From DASWJZ01 sp963739005 (GTDB lineage Bacteria > Pseudomonadota > Alphaproteobacteria > Rhizobiales > Afifellaceae), in assembly GCA_963739005.1 (NCBI GenBank), contig CAVTYQ010000008.1, forward strand, positions 248,001-312,000: DNA of 64,000 nt, given 5' to 3'. Position 1 is the first letter of the stretch; each line of letters begins with the position of its first letter. The position numbers and the translations under genes are program-made. The notes beneath the pieces were generated by a model. It did not search any database. It worked only from the letters and a program-made list of their open reading frames with translations, and was not told where the DNA came from. This document shows, one piece after another, positions 50,171 through 59,364 of this stretch.

Positions 50171-50360
50171 TTAGAAGACCGCACCAGGACTCAGTCCGGC
50201 AGCCCCAAAGGGATTTGGGGTCCGTTGACAACGAGCACGGTCCTCTAGGCGCACGTCCCATCCTGCACGTGCACCTGCGTGCTCTCCCCCCAGACTTCGA
50301 TTTGGAGCGCGTGGGCTTCTCACTGTCCGTGCTCGGCGAAAGCAAGACTCTGTAGCGTCA
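50171..50360 (-). pseudogene. Degenerate copy of the short gene at 50882-51145
   Basis: The reverse strand reads EAHALQIEVWGESTQVHVQD then GTCA, a stop, RTVLVVNGPQIPLG. This matches REMHEPGDNTQVHVQDG, PCAWRTVLVINGSQ of the intact paralogue about 700 bp away, but TGG (Trp) has become TAG and another in-frame TGA lies upstream. The DNA around 50181-50310 and 50891-51010 is clearly homologous. It is a decayed duplicate. Confidence 0.75.
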
Positions 50361-50483
50361 TAGCAACGATCAATTTACTTTCAATTTTACTCAACTCTTT
50401 TCCAGCCCGGGCAAAACTTCACGCCGCCGCGCCGTGTTCTGTTATCTAATACGTGGGAAGACTCTAATCGCCGAGTACGCGTT

Positions 50484-50823
50484 ATGCGCCACCGTACCAC
50501 CTCAGCTGCTACCGGACCCCTCGGTTCGAGAGCTTTCCCCGCCGGTAGCATGTTGACGTTGGCGCTCGGACTTGCTGCCGCGCATACAATGCTTTCCGCC
50601 GCCTTATCGGCTAGGGCTGAAACTCAGGCGGCGATCGACGCAGTGACTCTTGCTCGTCCCCACGTGCCGATTAACTTGCTCGTCGAGGAACCCATCGAGG
50701 CAAAAATGGCTGTCGCCGAAGTCACCGAAGCCCGAGTCATTGAAGGTTGGTCAGGCGATCAAGGTCACCTACGCCTTGCGAGCAGGCAAAAAGGTGGCAA
50801 GCAAGGTCACCGCGGTGAGATAG
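50484..50823 (+). pseudogene. Frameshifted small secreted protein
   Basis: Starts with a signal-peptide-like N-terminus (MRHRTTSAATGPLGSRAF, then a hydrophobic stretch to about ALSARAETQ). The mature part reads PINLLVEEPIEAKMAVAEVT and EARVIEG in the first frame. From about 50745 the coherent reading continues in the +1 frame as VGQAIKVTYALRAGKKVASK and VTAVR to a stop at 50821. One extra base near 50744-50757 explains both halves. It is either a pseudogene or a sequence error. Family unknown. Confidence 0.6.
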
Positions 50824-50881
50824 CCGCGGACGAGTCGGCCTTCCGCTAGGAGACCGAGCCCGGGCCGATGAGTGGGGCACT

Positions 50882-51145
50882 TCATTCGCGGACCGCACCG
50901 GGACTCAGTCCAGCATCCCCATATGGATTTTGGCTTCCGTTGATAACGAGCACTGTCCTCCAGGCGCACGGCCCGTCCTGCACGTGCACCTGCGTGTTGT
51001 CCCCAGGCTCGTGCATCTCACGGGCTTCGGTCTTTGCCGCAGCGGTCGCCTCCCACTGCGTGGGAAACGGCCGCGAGTAGGTCGCATCCAGCCGATACGC
51101 CCATCTGCCCTCGTGCTTGACCACCTTGTAGTGAAACAGAGCCAC
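50882..51145 (-). CDS. Small DUF2188-like hypothetical protein (intact copy)
   Basis: 87 residues, GTG start: FHYKVVKHEGRWAYRLDATY, then RPFPTQWEATAAAKTEAREM and TQVHVQDGPCAWRTVLVING. The pattern of a wrapped W/Y strand, FPT-x2-EA helix and a final hydrophobic strand resembles DUF2188, though the match is from memory of the fold. The ribosome-binding site is weak. It is the intact partner of the decayed copy at 50171-50360. Confidence 0.5.
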   Translation of the reverse strand: MALFHYKVVKHEGRWAYRLDATYSRPFPTQWEATAAAKTEAREMHEPGDNTQVHVQDGPCAWRTVLVINGSQNPYGDAGLSPGAVRE

Positions 51146-51291
51146 CGCTCGCGCCCGCCAATCTGAAGTGCTGAATGCTACCGGCGCGCAGTTAAGCGAT
51201 TGCCACCACGGCCGTTGCAGATTGTGCTAGCGGGTTCTTTTCTGGCGGGAAAATGGAGATGTCTTCCGTAGTCTGCTGGCGAGTTTATTCA

Positions 51292-52326
51292 CTAGGATAG
51301 GGGCCTCCCCGGCACGCCGGTGCGCACGCAGCAAGAGTTTCGAACGACAAGATCGGCCTGCAGAACGATCCGACGGCTGCGCGCACCTGCCTTGCCGGAG
51401 ATGCGTTCGAAGAGAAGCTGCGCGCCGAGCGTGCCGAACGTTTCTGCGGGCTGGTCCATCACCGTCAGAAAGGGAGAGAGCACCGCGAGGTGTTCCACGT
51501 CGTCAAAGCAGACGAGACCGATGTCCTCGGGGACCCTCAGTCCACGTTCGCGCAACCCCTCCATTGCGCCAACCGCGGTCATGTTGTTGACAGTGAATAT
51601 CGCGGTAGGAAGAGGATCAAGCGTGAGCATCTGCTGCGCAGCGCGATACCCGCCGATGCGATCGACGGTGGTTCGGAATACGAGGTCCTCCGAATAGGGA
51701 ATGCCGGCAGCCTCAAGGGCGTTACGATAGCCTTGAAGGCGATCGCGACCGGTCGACACATCATCCGAATCGGTGAAATGCGCGATGCGGCGATGGCCGA
51801 CCTTTATCAGGTGCTCGGTCAGCAGTCGGCCGCCGGCGATGCTGTCGCTGACGACGACATCGCAGTCGATTTCCGGCAACGAGCGATCGAGCAGTGCGAT
51901 CGGAAAATTGCTGCGTATGAGTGGCAGCAATGCGACGCGCGAGCGGTCGCTCGCCGGCGCGAGGAGCAGGCCATCGACACGATGCTCCACGAGGTCGGCA
52001 ATGTATTCGCGTTCGAGCCGCAAGTCCGCTTCGCTGTTGCAGAGAAGAACGCGGTAGCCCGCCTTCCGCGCCGTCGTCTCGGCGCCGCGCGCGACCGATG
52101 CGAAGAAGGGGTTCACGACGTCGGGAACAATCAGCCCGATCGTCTTCGTTTTTTGCGAGACAAGTCCACGCGCCACACGGTTCGGAATGTATTCCAGCTC
52201 AAGAATCGCGCTTTCCACGCGCCGCTGGGTCTCCGGGTCGACGGAAGCACTTCCGTTTATGACGCGCGACACCGTCATCGCCGACACGCCTGCCCGCTTG
52301 GCGACATCGCGCAATGTGATGGTCAC
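51292..52326 (-). CDS. LacI family transcriptional regulator
   Basis: 344 residues: N-terminal HTH (TLRDVAKRAGVSAMTVSRVI) with the hinge helix RVARGLVSQKTKTIGLIVPD, then a periplasmic-binding-protein-like sensor domain (VNPFFASVARG, HRVDGLLLAPAS, GHRRIAHFTDSDD). It is transcribed away from the sugar transporter genes and most likely represses them, releasing them when a sugar binds. Confidence 0.93.
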   Translation of the reverse strand: MTITLRDVAKRAGVSAMTVSRVINGSASVDPETQRRVESAILELEYIPNRVARGLVSQKTKTIGLIVPDVVNPFFASVARGAETTARKAGYRVLLCNSEADLRLEREYIADLVEHRVDGLLLAPASDRSRVALLPLIRSNFPIALLDRSLPEIDCDVVVSDSIAGGRLLTEHLIKVGHRRIAHFTDSDDVSTGRDRLQGYRNALEAAGIPYSEDLVFRTTVDRIGGYRAAQQMLTLDPLPTAIFTVNNMTAVGAMEGLRERGLRVPEDIGLVCFDDVEHLAVLSPFLTVMDQPAETFGTLGAQLLFERISGKAGARSRRIVLQADLVVRNSCCVRTGVPGRPLS

Positions 52327-52361
52327 GTGGCTTTTCCCTCGCGATATCTAACATCCCTACG

Positions 52362-52431
52362 TGGTTGCTAACAGATATTTCGCCTCTTGTTCGGCCATTC
52401 GTATCAATGTTACCCGTGGTATCGATAACAT
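52362..52431. promoter_or_regulatory. Candidate LacI operators in the divergent intergenic region
   Basis: Two candidate sites lie between lacI and the binding-protein gene: TGGTTGCTAACA (52362-52373), a 12-bp near-palindrome with a GC centre typical of LacI sites, and ATGTTA (52407-52412) with TAACAT (52426-52431) around the short palindrome TACCcgtGGTA. Sequence gives only a moderate case for either. Confidence 0.4.
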
Positions 52432-52450
52432 AAAAATGGGAGGGAGCATC

Positions 52451-53506
52451 ATGACCTTTAGGATCGGATTGTTGCTTGGAACGGGGCTCGTGCTCGCCGC
52501 CGTGCCTGCCTTTGCCGCAGACAGCTGCAAGCCGGGAGCAACCCACAAGATAGCCTTCATGCTGAAGCAGCAGACCGCGTTTCGCTACCTCCACGCCGAC
52601 ATTCCATTCTTCAAGAAGACGGCGGAAGCGGCTGGCTACGAGGTGATCGTCCAGTCTGCTGAGAACGACGCACAGCAACAGATCGCTCAGGCGGAAAACG
52701 TCATAACCGAAGGGGTCGACGCCATCGTCATCCAGCCGGTCGATTTCCATGTCGCGGCCGGCATCGCCGACATGGCGGCGAAGGCAAATATTCCGTTGGC
52801 GTCCTATGACGACCTGATCCTGGGCGCGGCGCAGCAGGGCTACATCGGTCGCGATCCGAAGGACGGCGGTGCGGCTGCAGCCAAAGAGGTCGTCGCGAAG
52901 GTGCCGAAGGGCAACTACGTTCTGATTGGCGGCGACGCCGGCCAGACCGGATCCACGCTGATGCAGGAAGGCTATCACACGGTTCTCGATCCGCTCGTCG
53001 CGAAAGGCGACATCAAGATCGTGATGGACCAGTTCACGCCGGCCTGGAAAACCGAGCCGGCACAGGCCAATGCCGAGAACGCGCTAACGGCGAACGACAA
53101 CAAGGTCGACGCCTTTCTCGTCTCCTACGACGGCATGTCGCTCGGCGTGTTACAGGCGATCGACGCGGCGGGCATTTCGCCCGGCAAGATCCTCGTGACA
53201 GGCCAGGACATGGAGCTGGCGGCAATGCAGGCGATCGTCGAAGGGAGGCAGTTCGGCAGTCTCTGGCCAGCCCCAGACGAAATGGCTGTCGCGGGTGGGA
53301 ATGCCGCGGTCGCCATGGCGCAATGCAAAGATATCGGAGCAACCACGACCGCGGACAACGGCGCCGGGCAAATCCCGTGGGTAAAGACGCCGATCTACCT
53401 GATTAACCAGGACACGATAGCCGACTTCGTCTGCAAGCATCCGTACTGGCTGAATATCGACGACGTCTACAAGAACGCGCCCGACAAGAAGCCGACCTGC
53501 GGATAG
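52451..53506 (+). CDS. Sugar ABC transporter substrate-binding protein (XylF-like)
   Basis: 351 residues with a signal peptide (about 1-23, ending PAFAADS) and a Peripla_BP-4 type sugar-binding fold: AIVIQPVDFHVAAGIADMAA, IPLASYDDLI, VLIGGDAGQTGSTLMQEGYH, ILVTGQDMELAAMQAIVEG. The pattern GDAGQTGS and VTGQDMELA resembles xylose-binding protein. Start ATG 52451 has GGGAGGGAG upstream. First gene of a three-gene ABC transporter operon. Confidence 0.9.
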   Translation: MTFRIGLLLGTGLVLAAVPAFAADSCKPGATHKIAFMLKQQTAFRYLHADIPFFKKTAEAAGYEVIVQSAENDAQQQIAQAENVITEGVDAIVIQPVDFHVAAGIADMAAKANIPLASYDDLILGAAQQGYIGRDPKDGGAAAAKEVVAKVPKGNYVLIGGDAGQTGSTLMQEGYHTVLDPLVAKGDIKIVMDQFTPAWKTEPAQANAENALTANDNKVDAFLVSYDGMSLGVLQAIDAAGISPGKILVTGQDMELAAMQAIVEGRQFGSLWPAPDEMAVAGGNAAVAMAQCKDIGATTTADNGAGQIPWVKTPIYLINQDTIADFVCKHPYWLNIDDVYKNAPDKKPTCG

Positions 53507-53539
53507 GATCGTAGCGCAAGCGCCTCTCGGAGAGGTTGT

Positions 53540-55099
53540 GTGGCACACAAGGCTCAGCACCAGCCGGTGTGTCCCGCCGGCTGGTCTGATGGCGGGCCGA
53601 TCCTGCATGCCACGGGTCTGACGAAAGACTTCCCAGGTATTAGGGCACTCGACGGCGTGAGCCTCTCGATTGCCCCGGGCGAGATCATGGCGTTGCTCGG
53701 CGCGAACGGCGCCGGCAAGTCGACTCTCATTCAGATTCTCGCCGGCGCTCATGCCACGGGCACCTACAAGGGCGAACTGCGGATCGCTGGTCAGGTCTAT
53801 CGGCCGGTGAGTACGTCGGACGGCGAGCGCGCCGGCGTTGCCCTCGTGCCACAGGAGGTGAATATCCTGCCCGACCTGAGTGTCGCCGAAAACATCTGCC
53901 TCAACCGGGAACCACGGCGTTTCGGCATGGTCGACGTAGCCGGCCGCCAAGCCATAGCCCGGGATGCGCTCAGGAACTTCGGCCTCGGCGTGGACCCTGG
54001 GGCGTCGATGTCTTCGCTCGACCTTGCGACGCAGCAGCTCGTCGTGATCGCACGTGCGCTGTCGCAGGACGCGCGCGTCCTCATCCTCGACGAGCCGACG
54101 GCGGCGTTGACCGAGGGGGAATCGCAGCGCCTCTTCGATCGCATGCGCGCGCTGCGGGCTGAGGGTGTCGCCATTGTTTTTGTCTCGCACCGTCTGACCG
54201 AGGTTTTCGCGGTGTCCGACCGTATCGTGGTCATGCGCGATGGCCGCATCTGCGGCGACCACAGGGCAACCGAAGTATCGCGGCATGCGATCGTCGCGGA
54301 GATGGTCGGTGAAGTCTCGGGCACTGGTCGGACCCTGCCCGTCCATGGCGACAGCAAACCGCCACTCACCGTCTGTGACTTGAGCGTCGCCGATCCGAGC
54401 GCCGAAGATCGTTTGCGGGTCCAGCATCTCGACCTGACAGTGGGTAAGGGAGAGATTGTCGGGCTCTTTGGATTGCTGGGCGCCGGCTGCATCGAAACGC
54501 CGCTCGCCATCTACGGCGCTTGGCCCGGCAAGAGGCTCGGCCTGATTTCAGTGGATGGCGAGGCTGTTCAGATAGACGGTCCGGCGGACGCAGTGCACCT
54601 GGGAATTGGACTGATGGCGCAGGATCGGCGGGACTGCCTTATGACCGACCAATCGGTCGTCGACAATATCGGCGTCGCGAGCCTTGGCGCGATCGCGCCA
54701 TTTGGCGTGCTCGATGTTTCCGCCGCCCGTCAGAGGGCAGCCGATCAGGTGGCAGCGATCCGGATCAAGACATTGTCGATAGACGCAGAAGTCCGAACTC
54801 TCTCGGGCGGCAATCAGCAGAAGGTCCAGATCGCACGCTGGCTTGCAGCCGGCGCCCGTATCCTGCTGCTGATCGATCCGACGCGTGGCGTGGACGTCGG
54901 CGCACGGAACGAGATCAAGCGCATCTGGTTCGATTTGAGCCGCAAGGGCACTGCAATCCTGATCGCCTCCACCGACACCGAGGAGCTCGTGGATGTCTGC
55001 CATCGCATCGTGGTGATGAGACGGGGACGCGCCGTCGGCGAACTCGCCGGCGCGGCACTGACCGAGCAGAATCTCCTCCGGATGGCGACGGATGGCTGA
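53540..55099 (+). CDS. Sugar ABC transporter ATP-binding protein (XylG/MglA type)
   Basis: 519 residues with two ATPase domains. The first has Walker A LLGANGAGKSTL (about 54-65), a Q-loop and Walker B RVLILDEPTAALTE. The second has the degenerate Walker A FGLLGAGCIETPL usual in carbohydrate-type ATPases, signature LSGGNQQKVQIARWL (about 418) and LLLIDPTRGVDVGA. GTG 53540 is 5 bp after GGAGAGG. It energises the transporter; its stop overlaps the permease start by 8 bp (ATGGCTGA). Confidence 0.93.
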   Translation: MAHKAQHQPVCPAGWSDGGPILHATGLTKDFPGIRALDGVSLSIAPGEIMALLGANGAGKSTLIQILAGAHATGTYKGELRIAGQVYRPVSTSDGERAGVALVPQEVNILPDLSVAENICLNREPRRFGMVDVAGRQAIARDALRNFGLGVDPGASMSSLDLATQQLVVIARALSQDARVLILDEPTAALTEGESQRLFDRMRALRAEGVAIVFVSHRLTEVFAVSDRIVVMRDGRICGDHRATEVSRHAIVAEMVGEVSGTGRTLPVHGDSKPPLTVCDLSVADPSAEDRLRVQHLDLTVGKGEIVGLFGLLGAGCIETPLAIYGAWPGKRLGLISVDGEAVQIDGPADAVHLGIGLMAQDRRDCLMTDQSVVDNIGVASLGAIAPFGVLDVSAARQRAADQVAAIRIKTLSIDAEVRTLSGGNQQKVQIARWLAAGARILLLIDPTRGVDVGARNEIKRIWFDLSRKGTAILIASTDTEELVDVCHRIVVMRRGRAVGELAGAALTEQNLLRMATDG

Positions 55100-56303
55100 G
55101 CGGATCGCGGAAGAAACGAGCGGAAGCTGGGCCGGAGCGCCGCCGAAGAACGGCGGAGCAGGCATCGCGCGTGCGCTGCGCAGCTCCGTGCTGCGCGAAT
55201 CGATGCTTCTCCTTGTGCTCGCCGCCGTCTGGCTGTTCTTCTACTTCTCGACTCACGGTACTTTCCTGACCCAACGCAACCTGGTTCTCCTTGCGTTGCA
55301 GACATCAATCGTCAGCCTCGCCGCAATCAGCGCGGTGATGCTGATTGTCACGCGGAACTTCGATCTTTCGGTCGGCTCGGCGGTAGCGTTGGTTGGTGTG
55401 ATCCTCGCGCTCCTCACAATCAAATACGACGTGAATCCGGTCGTTGGGGTAGGAGCTGCGATTCTTGGCGGCGTGCTGATGGGCGCATGGCAGGGTCTCT
55501 GGGTAACGAAGATCGGTGTCTCGTCCTTCATCGTAACGCTCGCCGGCATGCTTTACTTCCGTGGGATATCGATGATCGCGACGGATGGCGCGACCGTCGC
55601 GCCTCTGCCGAAAACCCTCACGGGTTTTGCGACAGGATTCCTTCCGCCGGGTCCGTCCATCCTTGCCGTGATCGTCACACTCGGCCTCTACGCCGCGCTC
55701 CGCTTTGTGGAGCTGCGGCGAGCCCGATCGCTCGCGCTGCTTGATAGACTGGCCCCTGCGCTTTTCCGCTCGCTCCTGGCCCCGGGGATCGCGGCCGCCG
55801 CTGCAGTGTGGATCGTCTCCTGGCAGGGCATTCCCTACCTGGTTCTGCTCGTGGCGCTTTGCACACTCTCGGCGGAATTCGTCATGCGCCGCACCCGGTT
55901 CGGCGCGCAGCTCTATGCGATCGGGGGTAACCCGGAGGCAGCACGGCTTTCGGGGATCAATGTGCAACGCGCAATCTTCTGGAATTTTTTGATCGCAGGA
56001 ATCTTCTACGGGATAACCGGTGTGGCACTTACAGCGCGCGTCAGCGGGGCAGTAGGGGGCACCGCGGGCCTCTTCCTGGAGCTCGACGCGATCGCTGCCG
56101 CCATCATCGGCGGGACATCGCTCGCTGGCGGACGTGGCCGGGTGCTCGGTGCTCTGCTCGGTGCTCTCCTGATGGGCAGCCTGAACAACGGTATGAGCCT
56201 GATGAACGTTCCTATTTTCTATCAGAACACGGCTAGAGGCGTGGTCCTTCTTCTCGCCGTTGCTCTGGATCAGCTAAGTCGGAGGCGTACTTCCCTCCGT
56301 TGA
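55092..56303 (+). CDS. Sugar ABC transporter permease (XylH type)
   Basis: 403-residue inner-membrane permease with about ten hydrophobic segments, the BPD_transp_2 pattern ITRNFDLSVGSAVALVGVIL (about 92-111), ALYAIGGNPEAARLSGINV-type coupling motif (QLYAIGGNPEAARLSGIN, about 272) and IGGTSLAGGRGRVLGALLGA (about 339). It completes the transporter. No sugar-metabolic gene follows. Confidence 0.92.
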   Translation: MAERIAEETSGSWAGAPPKNGGAGIARALRSSVLRESMLLLVLAAVWLFFYFSTHGTFLTQRNLVLLALQTSIVSLAAISAVMLIVTRNFDLSVGSAVALVGVILALLTIKYDVNPVVGVGAAILGGVLMGAWQGLWVTKIGVSSFIVTLAGMLYFRGISMIATDGATVAPLPKTLTGFATGFLPPGPSILAVIVTLGLYAALRFVELRRARSLALLDRLAPALFRSLLAPGIAAAAAVWIVSWQGIPYLVLLVALCTLSAEFVMRRTRFGAQLYAIGGNPEAARLSGINVQRAIFWNFLIAGIFYGITGVALTARVSGAVGGTAGLFLELDAIAAAIIGGTSLAGGRGRVLGALLGALLMGSLNNGMSLMNVPIFYQNTARGVVLLLAVALDQLSRRRTSLR

Positions 56304-56632
56304 AGGAAGCATCAAGAGCGGCACCTGCACTCATACCTAAAGCGAGCCTCCCGTAAAGCGCCCGCCGGAACGCGGACTCGGCCGCCTACCTAGGTTGCGA
56401 CGAGACACAGTCAGGTCGGCGCAAGCGGAAAATGAGAGCGGAAAAGAAAAGTCCGGCCGCAATGCCGGACCAGCTTCGCTGCGGTCGAACGGACGCCAGT
56501 TGAGCAGGATCAGTGCTGGACGCCGCCCTCGTTGTTGTGGGTCTCAACGCAGCGCACCAAAGCTGGTTCCATTGCCGGCGAACTGGGAGGAGATTCGGCA
56601 CGAATTTGGCTCAGCGCGCGGACTAGAGGACC
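56304..56632. other. Intergenic region after the sugar transporter
   Basis: 329 bp without a gene. It contains the minus-strand terminator at 56442-56470; otherwise nothing is visible. Confidence 0.5.
56442..56470 (-). terminator. Intrinsic terminator of the stress-protein gene
   Basis: On the minus strand a perfect 7-bp stem GTCCGGC/GCCGGAC with loop ATTGCG... is followed directly by TTTTCTTTT. It lies about 160 bp downstream of the gene ending at 56633. Confidence 0.75.
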
Positions 56633-57154
56633 CTAAACCGCCGCGATGTCGTGAACGTGGACGTCGTGCGCCAAGTGCTCGCGTAGAACTTCCTGCGCCG
56701 TCGCCTCCTCACGCGCGTTTCGGACGTTCACCCAAAGCAGCAGACCACCGCCTTCAAGCTGCTCGTGCACGCGCTTTGCCTGATGCTGATGCATCACCCG
56801 GCCGAGAGCGGCCCCGAGCAGGGCTCCGGTGCCGGCGGCCGCGAGAACCGGCAGGACGGCGCCCGTACCGGCGACAACGAGGGCGCCGATTGAGGCGAGG
56901 ATCGGCGCTGGCAGATACTCCGCCTCGAGCAGCGAGACGCGCGAAAAGAACGTCTCCCGCGGCGCCCGCGGATTGTCCTCGAGCTCCTTCACCTCTTTGT
57001 AGCGATGGCCGAGCGTCTCCTTCACCGCCGCCTCGCTTCCGAGAAGCGAGAACGCGGCGCGGTCGAAGCCGCGTGTCTCCAGTGCAAAGACTGCTTCGTC
57101 GAGGGCCTTGGCATCATCGAATACCGCGACAACTTCCCGGATGGTGTCTTGCAT
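56633..57154 (-). CDS. General-stress-like protein with glycine-zipper segment (DUF1269-like)
   Basis: 173 residues: an N-terminal alpha/beta part (VAVFDDAKALDEAVFALETR), a central hydrophobic Gly/Ala-rich stretch (about 83-116; IGALVVAGTGAVLPVLAAAG) that could span or zip in the membrane, and a C-terminal alpha/beta half (LEGGGLLLWVNVRNAREEAT) ending in a His-rich tail. This layout is found in small stress-induced proteins; assignment is by layout and is tentative. It ends in a clear terminator. Confidence 0.6.
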   Translation of the reverse strand: MQDTIREVVAVFDDAKALDEAVFALETRGFDRAAFSLLGSEAAVKETLGHRYKEVKELEDNPRAPRETFFSRVSLLEAEYLPAPILASIGALVVAGTGAVLPVLAAAGTGALLGAALGRVMHQHQAKRVHEQLEGGGLLLWVNVRNAREEATAQEVLREHLAHDVHVHDIAAV

Positions 57155-57281
57155 CTTTTCGATTCCTCACGCTGGCGGGCGGGGCTAAAGAGCCCCTGTT
57201 AGTCTAGTTCCGAGAGCACGATGGGCCACATCCGACTAAAGCGGCCGCCGGCTTCACAGAAGTGGCGCCATGTCGTGGCCC

Positions 57282-57494
57282 TCATTGCGGATGGCGCGCC
57301 GGTCGAGGACGTAGCCGGCGCCAGCGCGGACGCAGCAGCGTTTCGAGCGTTGCCCTGAAGCCTTCCTCGCCCTGCTGATGCTCTTCGATCCGAAGTGCGA
57401 TCTCGGCCTGTCGCTCCTTCAGTTCGCGCGCCTCGTATTCGTCGCGAGTAATCCGCCACTCTTGATCCCGATGGACCAAAGACCGATCGTGCAC
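57282..57494 (-). pseudogene. Serine recombinase C-terminal remnant
   Basis: Seventy codons resembling the C-terminal helical region of large serine recombinases: DEYEARELKERQAEIALRIE and EEHQQGEEGFRATLETLL are typical of the segment after the zinc-ribbon. The catalytic domain is missing and the frame ends in a Arg-rich shadow. It marks past mobile-element activity. Confidence 0.65.
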
Positions 57495-57546
57495 CAGAAT
57501 ACTCCATGTTCAAACGCTCGACCATTCGCTACACAATTATGCAACT

Positions 57547-58695
57547 ATGCTTCACTTGAACTCCATCTCGGGACGACGACGCTGGTCGAGGCGCCGGCGA
57601 TGTCGGCGGCACGCGCTCGACGATTTCTTGAGGAAGCTTGGCATTGTCCTGTCGGCAGAGGAGGTCTCCGACCATATTCTTGGAGCGGTTGCCGAAACTC
57701 ACCCAATTCTTCGTGACTACGGCATCGCGCCTTTCGACGAGCGGCCCATACGGCATCTAAGTACCCGCCCGAATGGCTGGGTGCGTATTTTTCGTGGTGA
57801 TCTGCGGCTAGAATACGCGACTGGGCTCATCTATTCCGGCATCAGGCCGATCTTTGGTTCGACCGATGGTCTACATTTAGACACTCGTTCGACTAGACCC
57901 CTTGCCATCTTCAGCCGGCGGGCTCGGGAGGTTGACAAAGCAATCGTGCTCCATTCTCGCTACGAGGACTCTTACTACCATTTCTTATTCGACGTAGTTC
58001 CAAAGCTAGAAATAATTGACCGGGCGGGGATCGCAACCACTGTTCCAGTAATCGTGACGGAAGGACTTGCCGGAAAGACGTTCTTTGTCGAGGCCACCGG
58101 ACTTGGGCTCTTTGGATCTCGACCAGTAATCGTGCAGGGAAAAAAAGAAATCATCGCGGCGCAGGAGCTGTATGTCGTCCGGCCCGATGCCTATACGGAC
58201 CGTCAACTGAGTTTCCCGGCGAAGCGTTTCGGAATCATTGCCGACCCGCGAGCGCGTGATCGACTCTACATCTCACGCAGTGGTACGCCGGGTACAAGCC
58301 GGCAGATCATCAATGAAGAAGACTTGATCGCCCGGTTGCGGGAACTTGGTTTTTCGGTGATCGATCCCGGAACGATTCCCTTGGCAGATCAGATAGCCTG
58401 TTTTGCGCGTTCAAGCATCGTCGTAGGACCCCATGGCGCGGGCCTTGCAAACATCCTGTTCCGCTACGGGGCCCCCATGGCCCTTGTCGAGATGATCAAC
58501 CCCACAAAAAAATATCATCACCATTTTTTTCAGATATCTGCTCATTGTGGGTATTTCTATCGCGCTACCCTCAACAATGCAGAGCGCGGGGACGAGCAAT
58601 TCGCCTCGGCGTGTGCGGACATCGATGCAGTAATCGCAGCGGTCGAGGAGTCAATTGAATGGGAATCGTATGTGTACGAACGCCCGCTCGCCTGA
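57547..58695 (+). CDS. Glycosyltransferase family 61 protein
   Basis: 382-residue GT61 (DUF563) enzyme: HSRYEDSYYHFLFDVVPKLE (about 136-155), LYISRSGTPGTSRQIINEED (about 240), RELGFSVIDPGTIPLADQIA and VVGPHGAGLANILFRYGAPM (about 297), the conserved region before ALVEMINP. The start is uncertain: ATG 57547 opens a basic N-terminus (GRRRWSRRRRCRR) that does not look conserved. It probably adds a sugar to a surface glycan. Low local GC compared with the core suggests transfer. Confidence 0.85.
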   Translation: MLHLNSISGRRRWSRRRRCRRHALDDFLRKLGIVLSAEEVSDHILGAVAETHPILRDYGIAPFDERPIRHLSTRPNGWVRIFRGDLRLEYATGLIYSGIRPIFGSTDGLHLDTRSTRPLAIFSRRAREVDKAIVLHSRYEDSYYHFLFDVVPKLEIIDRAGIATTVPVIVTEGLAGKTFFVEATGLGLFGSRPVIVQGKKEIIAAQELYVVRPDAYTDRQLSFPAKRFGIIADPRARDRLYISRSGTPGTSRQIINEEDLIARLRELGFSVIDPGTIPLADQIACFARSSIVVGPHGAGLANILFRYGAPMALVEMINPTKKYHHHFFQISAHCGYFYRATLNNAERGDEQFASACADIDAVIAAVEESIEWESYVYERPLA

Positions 58696-59023
58696 CCGGA
58701 GGGCTGACCCGCACTAGCCGGCTGTCCGAGTCGCCCCGATTTCGTGGCTTATGTCGAGTGATTGGGACGCGGCACCAACATGCCGCGCCTTCGGACGCCC
58801 GATGGGGTTTCAGGCGCGTCCCGCCGAGCGGAGAACGTTCGAGCGGGTAAAATTGGCGGAGGGAGCGTCCGCCACGAGATCATAAATTCAGTATGCCTTG
58901 TAGAAAACTGATAGAATTCCCTACTACATTCTCTATTCAAATCGCCTTTCGACCCACTCCCAAGTGACTCAGTTCCGCAGGATCTGCACGCCACCGTGGG
59001 ACCTCCACGTTACTCTAAGCGGC
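58696..59023. other. AT-rich non-coding stretch after the GT61 gene
   Basis: About 328 bp with no coding frame of substance; it ends in the terminator below. Confidence 0.45.
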
Positions 59024-59046
59024 CGGCCCACCGGGCCGTTTTTTTT
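59024..59046 (+). terminator. Intrinsic terminator
   Basis: CGGCCC ACC GGGCCG, a perfect 6-bp stem, is followed by eight T residues. It could end GT61 transcription about 330 bp downstream of its stop, or be a relic of a lost gene. Confidence 0.8.
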
Positions 59047-59067
59047 CGTGGCGCCGACCTCGTGGTA

Positions 59068-59364
59068 TCATAGTTGCCGGACCTCTTCGGCGGGTCCGTT
59101 CTGCGGTTCTCCAAGGCAGTCCCGGCCGCCGTCAGACATGCAGGGGCTCCGGCTGGCGCGCTTCAAGGTTTGTGGCTGGCGGTGGCTTGGGCGCTGAGGT
59201 GCTTTCCCGCGCGGTGGGAATCTCTCGACCACAGCGGCGCTTTCCAACTCCTCATCCGCGTCGATGTACAATGTCCACCCCGCGCATGGGCTCGCGAGAT
59301 TGCCCGGCGCGGAGAAGTCGTTCCCCATGGATGATGAAGGCCCGGCAACCGAAATCACAAGCAA
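59068..59364 (-). pseudogene. Glycosyltransferase family 2 fragment
   Basis: In this frame the stretch MGNDFSAPGNLASPCAGWTL followed by YIDADEELESAAV matches the acceptor-side and DxD region of GT2 enzymes (normally ...NxA...GDWVLxLDADE...). No start, catalytic completion or C-terminal domain is present, and the rest is low complexity. A scrap of a former gene. Confidence 0.6.

Noticed and set aside
57529..57756. Minus-strand short open frame opposite the GT61 start
   Set aside because: It has no recognisable motif and overlaps the better supported GT61 gene.
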